A stretch of 7,104 bases of DNA from Planctomycetota bacterium (GTDB taxonomy: Bacteria > Planctomycetota > PUPC01 > JABMSA01 > JAUWKK01), in the NCBI GenBank assembly GCA_030614245.1, contig JAUWKK010000146.1:1-7104 (forward strand), read 5' to 3'. The position numbers and the translations under genes were made by a program. The notes below the pieces were generated by a model that had not been told where the DNA came from, searched no databases, and saw only the letters and a program-made list of their open reading frames with translations. Below are positions 1 to 4,583 of this stretch, one piece after another; the stretch's first letter is position 1; each line of letters starts with the position of its first letter.

Positions 1-761
1 AAGACCTCGACCATCTCGCGCTCGCGGAACACGTCGCCTCGGGCCGTGTTGATGAAGGTGGCGTTGTGCTTAATCCTCGCGAAGTGGGCGCCGGTGCCCA
101 TCCCGCGCGTCGATGGCAGATTTGGCGTGTGGAGGCTGACAACTTCGCACTGCTCGAATATCTCGTCGAGGCTCGCCCGCATCACGCCCAGCTCCTCGAA
201 CACAGCATCATCGACGAAGGGGTCGTGGGCCAGCAGCTCGATATCGAACGGCCGCAGCAGCTCGCATACGAGCCGCCCGATAGCCCCGAGCGAGATGATG
301 CCGACCCGGGTGCCGTAGGCGCCGGGCATGGGCATGCGCCGCCGGCCGGCTTCGCCCTCACGCTCGATCTGCATTACGTGCTGCCAGCCGCGCTTGAGCG
401 AGAAAAGTATCTGCGACAGCGTATACTCGGCCACGGGCACCGCATTCATGGCCCAGGCACTGCTCACGACTATGCCGCGCGCCCACAGCGCGTCGGTCAC
501 AAACTTGCGCACTGAGCCCGCTCCGTAAAAGACGGCTTCGAGCACGGGCGCCGCAGCGAGGAACGTCTCGTCAATCTTCGGCGCACCCCAGCCGGAAATG
601 AGCAGTTCAGCATCGCGCAGAAGTGATGGGGCGTCATGCACCGACTGCGCCGTTTGCGGCGGCGCATAAATGTCCACGAGTTGGGAGATCGCCGTCGCGT
701 GTTCATTGCCGTAGATCTGGTCGAACGAATCGGAGTTCAGAACGAAGATGCCCTTTTTCAT
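1..761 (-). CDS. D-isomer-specific 2-hydroxyacid dehydrogenase, 3' end outside the window
   Basis: The frame is open from an ATG at 761-759 to the left edge, giving 253 residues without a stop; the family is usually about 310-340 residues long, so the last quarter or so is missing. These enzymes reduce 2-keto acids to D-2-hydroxyacids, or the reverse, with NAD(P)H in the cytoplasm. Visible features are an N-terminal substrate domain (about 1-100), the family stretch NAVPVAEYTL (106-115), the Rossmann nucleotide loop SLGAIGR (157-163) followed by an acidic HDPF (179-182), then LHTPNLPSTRGM (210-221) and the catalytic-arginine motif NTARGD (238-243, Arg241). The later Glu and His catalytic residues lie off the window. 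The first glycine of the usual GxGxxG is Ser157. A Shine-Dalgarno site, AAAGGA, lies about six bases upstream of the ATG. It lies 206 bp downstream of miaA on the same strand and is probably a separate unit. The exact substrate cannot be told. Confidence 0.9.
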   Translation of the reverse strand, partial: MKKGIFVLNSDSFDQIYGNEHATAISQLVDIYAPPQTAQSVHDAPSLLRDAELLISGWGAPKIDETFLAAAPVLEAVFYGAGSVRKFVTDALWARGIVVSSAWAMNAVPVAEYTLSQILFSLKRGWQHVMQIEREGEAGRRRMPMPGAYGTRVGIISLGAIGRLVCELLRPFDIELLAHDPFVDDAVFEELGVMRASLDEIFEQCEVVSLHTPNLPSTRGMGTGAHFARIKHNATFINTARGDVFREREMVEV

Positions 762-819
762 TTTGGTCCTTTCTTAATTTGCGGGAGGCAATCCATCCTG
801 TTCAGTAGTTGGCAGACCC

Positions 820-838
820 GCCTGCCTGCGGCATGGCC
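820..838 (+). repeat. Dispersed 19-mer repeat, copy 1
   Basis: The sequence GCCTGCCTGCGGCATGGCC occurs here. An exact copy in inverted orientation is at 4411-4429, and a copy with two adjacent mismatches (GC to AT) is at 4266-4284. All three copies are intergenic. The unit resembles one arm of the palindrome at 860-881. Function is unknown; it looks like a dispersed short genomic repeat. Confidence 0.7.
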
Positions 839-859
839 GGAAAGGCTACCGAAGTCGAT

Positions 860-881
860 GCCTGCCTGCCGGCAGGCAGGC
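860..881. repeat. Perfect 22-bp palindrome
   Basis: The left arm is GCCTGCCTGCC and the right arm is its exact reverse complement with no spacer, so the site is a perfect 22-bp inverted repeat centred between 870 and 871. As RNA it could form a hairpin on either strand only with a few central pairs opened as a loop. It lies next to a second hairpin, CCGCC-CTTC-GGCGG (881-894). Together they may stop or stabilise the miaA operon transcript, but there is no U-tract. It may equally be a member of a palindromic repeat family. Confidence 0.75.
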
Positions 882-894
882 CGCCCTTCGGCGG
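881..894. other. Short GC hairpin
   Basis: CCGCC and GGCGG are separated by the tetraloop CTTC (GAAG on the minus strand). The stem is five pairs, extendable by one G-T pair. It abuts the 22-bp palindrome. It may contribute to transcript 3'-end formation for the minus-strand operon, but no T-run supports a rho-independent terminator. Confidence 0.4.
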
Positions 895-898
895 TGAT

Positions 899-964
899 CA
901 GTGATCAGTAAGCAGTAGTCAGTAATCAGTAAAGCGGACACTGGACACTGCCCACTGGATACTG
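899..964. repeat. Inverted array of heptamers (CAGT-NNN then NNN-ACTG)
   Basis: Five CAGT tetramers occur at exact 7-base steps (starting at 899, 906, 913, 920 and 927). After a nine-base gap, four ACTG tetramers follow at exact 7-base steps (starting at 940, 947, 954 and 961). ACTG is the reverse complement of CAGT, so the two blocks are opposite-orientation arrays that could fold into a ladder of 4-bp stems separated by 3x3 internal loops. The array ends three bases from the end of miaA. It does not code for anything convincing. Confidence 0.75.
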
Positions 965-967
965 GCC

Positions 968-1897
968 TCAGCCGCTCTCAAACTTTGCCAGCGCCCGCTC
1001 GGTGAGGCTTTCGAGCGGCTCATCCCGAGCAGCATCGAGCCATCGCACCAACGGGATGCTGCGGAACCAGGTCATCTGTCTCTTGGCGAAGGCGCGGGTC
1101 TTACGCCGGGTGAGCTCTATGGCTTCTTCCAGGCTGATCCGCCCTTCGATGTGCTCGATTACCTGTCGATAGCCGAGCGCCTGGCGGGCCTCGCGGCTCA
1201 TTCCGAGGGCAAGCAAATTGCGGGTCTCCTCGACTAGCCCCAGTTCGAACATTCGGGCGACGCGCCTGTCGATTCGCCGGCATATATCGGCGCGTTCGCG
1301 GCGGATGCAGACTACCCGGCTGTCGTACCGGTCGTGGGGCTTCCCGAACTGCGTGTGCTGCTGCGAGATCGGCCGTCCGGTCTTCTCGAAGACTTCGAGC
1401 GCTCGGACGATCCGCCGGAGGTCGTTCGGGTGGATCTTATCGGCGTAGGCCGGGTCGACCTTTCTGAGCCGCTCGTAGAGCGCCGCTGCGCCGTGCAGTT
1501 CTGCTTCGTCGTGGAGCCTGCGCCTTAACTGCCAGTCGGCCGGTGGCCCCGAGAACAGTCCCTCGGTGATTGCCTTGAGATAGAGCGATGTACCGCCCAC
1601 GAATAGCGGAAGCCGCCCTCGGGCGGTTACGTCGGCAATGGCATTCTCGGCCGCGGCCAGATAACGGCCCGTGCTGAACGATTCGCTCGGTTCGCAGATG
1701 TCGACCAGGTGATGCGGGACGCGCACGCGGTCCTCCGGCGACGGTTTATCGGTCCCGACGTCCATCCCGCGATAGACGGCCATCGAGTCGAGCGATAGAA
1801 TCTCAGCTCCAAGCGCCCCGGCGACCTCAATCCCGACGGCGCTCTTGCCCGACGCCGTCGGGCCGATCAGGCACAGCAGCCGCACTTGTTCGGCCAT
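968..1897 (-). CDS. miaA: tRNA dimethylallyltransferase (tRNA A37 isopentenyltransferase)
   Basis: MiaA moves the dimethylallyl group of DMAPP to N6 of adenosine-37 in tRNAs that read codons starting with U, making i6A37 in the cytoplasm. From the ATG at 1897 the protein has 309 residues, the normal family length. It shows the P-loop GPTASGKS (12-19), the substrate-site block LDSMAVYRGMDVGTDKP (36-52), GGTSLYLKAITEGL (101-114), HPNDLRRIVRALEV (156-169) and, near residue 240, ALGYRQV, followed by the basic C-terminal KTRAFAKRQMTWFR block that contacts tRNA. The upstream gene's TGA overlaps this ATG as TGATG, and GAGGTGA lies just upstream as a Shine-Dalgarno site, implying translational coupling. 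A GTG one codon upstream (1900) is the alternative start. It is the last gene of a three-gene minus-strand operon. Family assignment is very secure. Confidence 0.97.
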   Translation of the reverse strand: MAEQVRLLCLIGPTASGKSAVGIEVAGALGAEILSLDSMAVYRGMDVGTDKPSPEDRVRVPHHLVDICEPSESFSTGRYLAAAENAIADVTARGRLPLFVGGTSLYLKAITEGLFSGPPADWQLRRRLHDEAELHGAAALYERLRKVDPAYADKIHPNDLRRIVRALEVFEKTGRPISQQHTQFGKPHDRYDSRVVCIRRERADICRRIDRRVARMFELGLVEETRNLLALGMSREARQALGYRQVIEHIEGRISLEEAIELTRRKTRAFAKRQMTWFRSIPLVRWLDAARDEPLESLTERALAKFESG

Positions 1898-2898
1898 CAC
1901 CTCACCTCGAGTACGCCGTCAAGAGCGCTCAGTATCGTGGTGATGTAAAGGTAGCCGATATAGCCGGCCACGCCGAGAAACACAACAACAGGGAGAATCT
2001 TGTGCATCCTGTTGACAGCCAGTTCGGCGTCGAATTCGAGATTCTCCGCAATCTTGTCGAGCGCCTCGCTGAGATTCCCGCTCTGTTCACCGGTATCGAG
2101 CAGTGCCTGCGCATCGAACTTGTAGACACGCGCCGCGCGAAACGCTTCGGCCACCGTAGAGCCGTCTTGCAGCAGCCTTGCGGCCTTCAGCAGGCGTTTT
2201 TGGATGTAACGGTTCCCCGAGGCTGCGGCCGCTTCTTTGACGGCGTTGATGATCGAGACGCCCGCCTCGTAAAGACAGCGGCACGCCCTTGTGAACCTGG
2301 CCAGCGCCAGCCGCCGGACTGCCGTGCCGAGCATTGGAACCACCAGCACGAGCGCATCAGCCGCTGCTCGCAACGGACCGCCCATCAGCTTGAACAGAAC
2401 GAAGAGCACCGCAGCACCGCCATACAAGACCGCAAATCCCGGCAGCACTGCCCTCATATACGCACCGGGGCCTTTAATCACAAGTTGCACGATCGGCGGC
2501 AGCAGGATCGCGAGATGCAGCAGCAGGATCGGATAGATGAGGGCTCCGATCAGCTTCTGTTGCTGACGGCTGCGGATTTCGAGATTCTTCGCCAGCATCG
2601 CGAAGCCGGCGTCGACATTGCCGCCCCGCTCGGCCGCAGCGATGATGCTCACTTGCAGAGCCGAGAACGTCCCCGGCACCGCACGCATCGCCTCGGCATA
2701 GGAGCCGCCGGACTGGATGACCTCGGTCATTCTGTTTGCCGCCTTCGCCAGCCGTGCACCCGGCCCGGCACGCTCGATAGCCGTCAGCACCTGCACCGGC
2801 GACAACCCAGCCGAGCTCATCCGGCCGAGCTGCCCGAAGAACATCCCCAGCGCTTTCGGACCGGGGCCAAGTATCAGCCATCCTATGGGATTCGACAT
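1897..2898 (-). CDS. Type II secretion system F / PilC-type inner-membrane platform protein
   Basis: This 333-residue protein has the duplicated GspF/PilC layout: two cytoplasmic helical domains (about 20-140 and 200-325), each with its family signature, AAERGGNVDAGF (88-99) and TGEQSGNLSEALDKIAENL (269-287). Likely membrane helices are at about 117-141, 150-172 and 302-324. In secretion and type IV pilus systems such proteins sit in the inner membrane and connect the ATPase to pseudopilin assembly. It is shorter than typical GspF/PilC (about 400 residues) because the N-terminal cytosolic extension is missing. No ATPase, secretin or pilin gene lies in the window, so it is an orphan here. The ATG at 2898 follows AGAGGTGG, and the upstream gene ends 10 bp before it. 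The TGA overlaps the miaA start. The family is secure; the system it serves is not known. Confidence 0.92.
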   Translation of the reverse strand: MSNPIGWLILGPGPKALGMFFGQLGRMSSAGLSPVQVLTAIERAGPGARLAKAANRMTEVIQSGGSYAEAMRAVPGTFSALQVSIIAAAERGGNVDAGFAMLAKNLEIRSRQQQKLIGALIYPILLLHLAILLPPIVQLVIKGPGAYMRAVLPGFAVLYGGAAVLFVLFKLMGGPLRAAADALVLVVPMLGTAVRRLALARFTRACRCLYEAGVSIINAVKEAAAASGNRYIQKRLLKAARLLQDGSTVAEAFRAARVYKFDAQALLDTGEQSGNLSEALDKIAENLEFDAELAVNRMHKILPVVVFLGVAGYIGYLYITTILSALDGVLEVR

Positions 2899-2908
2899 CC
2901 TGCCACCT

Positions 2909-3892
2909 CTATCTCTCGCGTATCATGCACTTGTTGTCGATCGACAGCCGCCCGTGCGCCGGGGCGGTCTCACGCAGGAAACGGGATGCGTCCCGCGGAT
3001 AGCCAGCGGTCGGACGCAATTGCGGAACGTGGAGCCGCCAGAAGCTGTTGAACATCCGCATCAGCAGCTCGCGCAGGTACTTGCTGAACATCGAGGCCAG
3101 CGCAGTCGGCAGGTAGAGTTCGTCCCCTCTCACGCTGAATCGGATCGTAGCCCTGCGCGCTCCGGAATATAATAAGTATGCCGATTCCTCCGCCGTCTCT
3201 TTCAATGTTGAGAGCAGGGCTCCCTCGAAGGCCGCGGCGAGCAGCGTCTCGTAGTTCTTCCGGCCGCCCTGGCGGTCGGCGAGAATATGAACGGGCTCAC
3301 CTTCGAACCGCTCCATCACCCAACTCATCAGCGCGGCCGACTGATCGAACAGCACGGTAGCCTTATTGTCGGTCCGATCTATCTGATCGTTGAACTCTGA
3401 AACCAGCAGCGGCGCACAGCGCACGGCCAGGAGTTCGACCGAATGCTCGCTCAGCACGGCCCGCAGACCACTCGCCGCCGTATTGACGGCGTTCGCCTCG
3501 GCGTCAACCGGCAGGATCATGTCGCGGCCGGAATACCACGGATAGTCGGCCATGCTCGCCTGAATCTCCGGATCGAGCAGCAGGTCGGGCAGCAGCCGCA
3601 GCAGCGTGCCGGTGTCGGTGCCGGCAAGGCGCGCAAACGCCAGGACGGACGTCTCCAGCCTGCGGAGCCCGGTCGCCGGAGAATAGAGTGCCTTGCTGTC
3701 TCCGAGCCAGGCGGTTCCGGCCCCAGCGCGTCCCGAACCTGGCCGATGAATCGCGCGCTCCAACAAGCTCCACAGATCGGCCGGCTCGATATCGCCGGGC
3801 GTCTCGAAAACCGCAGCCGAAACTACCATCGGACCCAGCACAGGCCCGTAGCCGGCCTCATCGATCCCCACGATTATCTTGCGATCTGCCAT
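2909..3892 (-). CDS. Divergent RNase HII-like protein (RnhB-like) with a long insertion
   Basis: From the ATG at 3892 the protein has 327 residues. RNase HII cleaves RNA in RNA-DNA hybrids and at misincorporated ribonucleotides. The start of the fold is clear: GIDEAGYGPVLGPMVVSA (9-26) holds the catalytic Asp-Glu pair (D11, E12), and GDSKAL (64-69) is the usual DSK motif. HILADRQGG (202-210) offers a third acid (D206), and ALASMFSKYLRELL (264-277) aligns with the family's AxxSIIAKVxRD block, but with Glu275 where Asp is normal. About 140 residues separate DSK from the third acid, far more than in ordinary RNase HII, so it carries an insertion and is longer than the usual 200-260 residues. It is the first gene of the operon with the F protein and miaA. 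An ATG at 3910 is in frame, but the promoter lies too close to it. Activity is inferred, not certain. Confidence 0.83.
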   Translation of the reverse strand: MADRKIIVGIDEAGYGPVLGPMVVSAAVFETPGDIEPADLWSLLERAIHRPGSGRAGAGTAWLGDSKALYSPATGLRRLETSVLAFARLAGTDTGTLLRLLPDLLLDPEIQASMADYPWYSGRDMILPVDAEANAVNTAASGLRAVLSEHSVELLAVRCAPLLVSEFNDQIDRTDNKATVLFDQSAALMSWVMERFEGEPVHILADRQGGRKNYETLLAAAFEGALLSTLKETAEESAYLLYSGARRATIRFSVRGDELYLPTALASMFSKYLRELLMRMFNSFWRLHVPQLRPTAGYPRDASRFLRETAPAHGRLSIDNKCMIRER

Positions 3893-3922
3893 CCCGGCGT
3901 CGGTCTCCATTTCAATTGCAGG

Positions 3923-3951
3923 ATTCTATTGTTTCGCCGGCGGACTGTCAA
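3923..3951 (-). promoter_or_regulatory. Sigma-70-type promoter of the RNase HII-like / F protein / miaA operon
   Basis: Read on the minus strand, a perfect -35 box TTGACA (3951-3946) is followed by a 17-base spacer and a -10 box TAGAAT (3928-3923), one mismatch from consensus. Transcription would begin near 3916. This leaves only about six bases before the ATG at 3910, but about 24 bases before the ATG at 3892, where GGAG (3908-3905) could serve as a distant Shine-Dalgarno site. The promoter therefore favours the downstream start. Confidence 0.7.
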
Positions 3952-3967
3952 CGGTCGGGGCGGCAAG

Positions 3968-4011
3968 CCAATGCCGGGTGGCACGGTCAACGGCTTTCCG
4001 TTGGCCGTGGT
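3968..4011 (+). repeat. 44-nt hairpin repeat, copy A
   Basis: This copy begins with CCAATGCCGGGTG, shared exactly with copy B at 4205-4248; overall 36 of 44 bases match. Bases 3982-3993 pair with 3998-4009 into a 12-bp stem (one T-G pair) around the loop CTTT. A run of five T follows at 4013-4017, but nothing on the plus strand is transcribed into it, so I do not call a terminator. Confidence 0.65.
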
Positions 4012-4060
4012 GTTTTTCCCGCACCTTTACACGTCCAAGCTCTGCTTGAACGTGCCACCC
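3976..4060. repeat. 85-nt nested inverted-repeat element
   Basis: The outer arms are GGGTGGCACG (3976-3985) and CGTGCCACCC (4051-4060), exact reverse complements. Between them are two further hairpins: the copy A stem (3982-4009) and ACGT-C-CAAGC / GCTTG-A-ACGT around the loop TCT (4031-4053). The outer arms share bases with the inner hairpins, so the structures are mutually exclusive. It looks like a palindromic mobile or genomic repeat unit rather than a gene. Confidence 0.6.
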
Positions 4061-4107
4061 CAGACAGATGGCCGGCCAAGGGAGCGCAGCGCTTCCGATT
4101 CCCGGCG

Positions 4108-4136
4108 CTATTTCGCCCTTTCAGGGCTTGCATCCT
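4108..4136 (+). repeat. CTATTTCGCCC hairpin unit, copy 1
   Basis: The unit reads CTATTTC, then a hairpin GCCCT-TTC-AGGGC (4115-4127), then TTGCATCC. A second unit with the same frame and a different hairpin core is at 4177-4206, and a remnant of its right half is at about 4285-4298. The hairpin is kept although its bases differ, which suggests that pairing matters or that the units share a palindromic origin. Confidence 0.6.
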
Positions 4137-4153
4137 AAGAGGCCGTCCGCATT

Positions 4154-4172
4154 CCCACGGCGTTGCCGTGGG
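4154..4172. repeat. Perfect 8-bp stem hairpin
   Basis: CCCACGGC and GCCGTGGG form a perfect 8-bp stem around the loop GTT. It lies between the two CTATTTCGCCC units and abuts the second, so it is probably part of the same composite repeat. Confidence 0.6.
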
Positions 4173-4176
4173 CTAT

Positions 4177-4206
4177 TCTATTTCGCCCCTGACGGGGCTG
4201 CAATCC
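4177..4206 (+). repeat. CTATTTCGCCC hairpin unit, copy 2
   Basis: The same layout as the unit at 4108-4136: CTATTTC, the hairpin GCCCC-TGAC-GGGGC (4185-4198), then TGCAATCC. It runs directly into copy B of the 44-nt hairpin repeat at 4205, so the repeat types are joined end to end. Confidence 0.6.
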
Positions 4207-4248
4207 AATGCCGGGTGCCACGATCAACCGTCCTCGGTTGGCCGTGCT
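4205..4248 (+). repeat. 44-nt hairpin repeat, copy B
   Basis: It shares CCAATGCCGGGTG and 36 of 44 bases with copy A at 3968-4011. The stem 4219-4230 / 4235-4246 is kept, with one broken pair (A4223 opposite C4242). The pair G3992-C3999 of copy A appears here as C4229-G4236, a double change that preserves pairing. The second inner hairpin and the right outer arm of the copy A element are absent, so this is a truncated version. Confidence 0.6.
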
Positions 4249-4265
4249 TGCTTGCTTGCCTGCTC

Positions 4266-4284
4266 GCCTGCCTATGGCATGGCC
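4266..4284 (+). repeat. Dispersed 19-mer repeat, diverged copy
   Basis: GCCTGCCTATGGCATGGCC differs from the copy at 820-838 only at two adjacent bases. It follows a run of CTTG-like repeats (about 4247-4260). Confidence 0.6.
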
Positions 4285-4358
4285 TACGGGGCTGCAACCT
4301 GCGGCCGGTATTCTAAACACGCCAAACACATGCCCCATCTCGGCATCCAGATCACCTT

Positions 4359-4389
4359 ATCTGTGTTCATTTGCGTTCATCTGTGGTTC
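4359..4389 (+). repeat. Short imperfect direct repeat around TCTGTG / GTTCAT
   Basis: The stretch contains TCTGTGTTCAT followed by TTGCGTTCAT and then CTGTGG, so GTTCAT recurs at a 10-base step and CTGTG appears on both sides. The pattern recalls short non-coding repeats that I remember from several bacterial phyla, but I cannot check this. No function is assigned. Confidence 0.45.
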
Positions 4390-4410
4390 CACTCCATCCA
4401 CAGGCGGGCA

Positions 4411-4429
4411 GGCCATGCCGCAGGCAGGC
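4411..4429 (-). repeat. Dispersed 19-mer repeat, inverted exact copy
   Basis: Read on the minus strand this is identical over 19 bases to the copy at 820-838, about 3.6 kb away. It lies in the intergenic region some 150 bp upstream of the symporter gene. Confidence 0.7.
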
Positions 4430-4466
4430 AATCGTTACTCACGCTGCTGTCCTCAAATGTTGGTGC

Positions 4467-4495
4467 TTGCATGTCCCCGGTAAGGATGCTAATAT
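4467..4495 (+). promoter_or_regulatory. Possible promoter of the symporter / DUF6807 operon
   Basis: TTGCAT (4467-4472) and TAATAT (4490-4495) are separated by 17 bases, the right spacing for a sigma-70 promoter, but the -35 box matches consensus only in TTG. Transcription would start near 4502 and leave a leader of about 80 bases. It is the best candidate I can find in front of the gene, but it is weak. Confidence 0.3.
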
Positions 4496-4520
4496 CCACA
4501 GGGTGCTGCCGGCTTGCCTC

Positions 4521-4530
4521 TCGGTACCGA
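4521..4530. promoter_or_regulatory. 10-bp palindrome in the symporter leader, possible operator
   Basis: TCGGTACCGA is a perfect palindrome between the candidate promoter and the symporter start. Its place would suit a repressor site. Three ATTGGC copies follow it at 4536, 4543 and 4557. A 10-bp palindrome can arise by chance, so this is only a pointer. Confidence 0.2.
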
Positions 4531-4583
4531 ACTCGATTGGCTATTGGCTGCACCGCATTGGCCGATGGACAAAGGAGACGTGA

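Larger units (their letters stand above)
762..967. other. Non-coding gap between miaA and the dehydrogenase gene, rich in repeats
   Basis: This 206-bp stretch separates two genes on the minus strand. It contains one copy of a dispersed 19-mer (820-838), a perfect 22-bp palindrome (860-881), a short GC hairpin (881-894) and an inverted heptamer array (899-964) ending three bases from the miaA stop. No U-rich tract follows the hairpins on the minus strand, so I do not call a classical intrinsic terminator. I did not find a convincing promoter for the dehydrogenase gene. Short open frames here are low-complexity readings of the repeats. Confidence 0.75.
3911..4583. other. Repeat-rich divergent intergenic region
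   Basis: About 670 bp separate the two divergent operons. Besides the minus-strand promoter at its left end and the leader of the symporter gene at its right end, it is made of short palindromes and imperfect direct repeats, listed separately. Open frames crossing it on either strand have no ribosome binding site, are built from the repeat units, and resemble no protein family I know. I see no tRNA, no CRISPR array (the units are not regularly spaced) and no transposase remnant. Confidence 0.7.

Noticed and set aside
66..515. Plus-strand open frame (149 codons) at the left edge
   Set aside because: It is the antisense shadow of the dehydrogenase, whose minus-strand frame carries all expected motifs.
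899..964. CRISPR array
   Set aside because: The units are seven bases long with three-base gaps, far too short for repeats and spacers, and there are no cas genes.
2002..3051. Long plus-strand open frame (349 codons) opposite the F protein gene
   Set aside because: It lies antisense to the F protein and the end of the RNase HII-like gene, both of which have clear motifs. Its composition (rich in Arg, Gln and His) and lack of a family match fit a chance frame in GC-rich DNA.
3982..4017. Rho-independent terminator (12-bp hairpin followed by five T) on the plus strand
   Set aside because: No plus-strand gene ends upstream of it, and the same hairpin recurs at 4219-4246 without a T-run, so it is better read as a repeat unit.
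3443..4138. Plus-strand open frame (231 codons) opposite the start of the RNase HII-like gene
   Set aside because: It covers the catalytic start of the RNase HII-like gene in antisense and ends in the repeats. It has no domain and no ribosome site.
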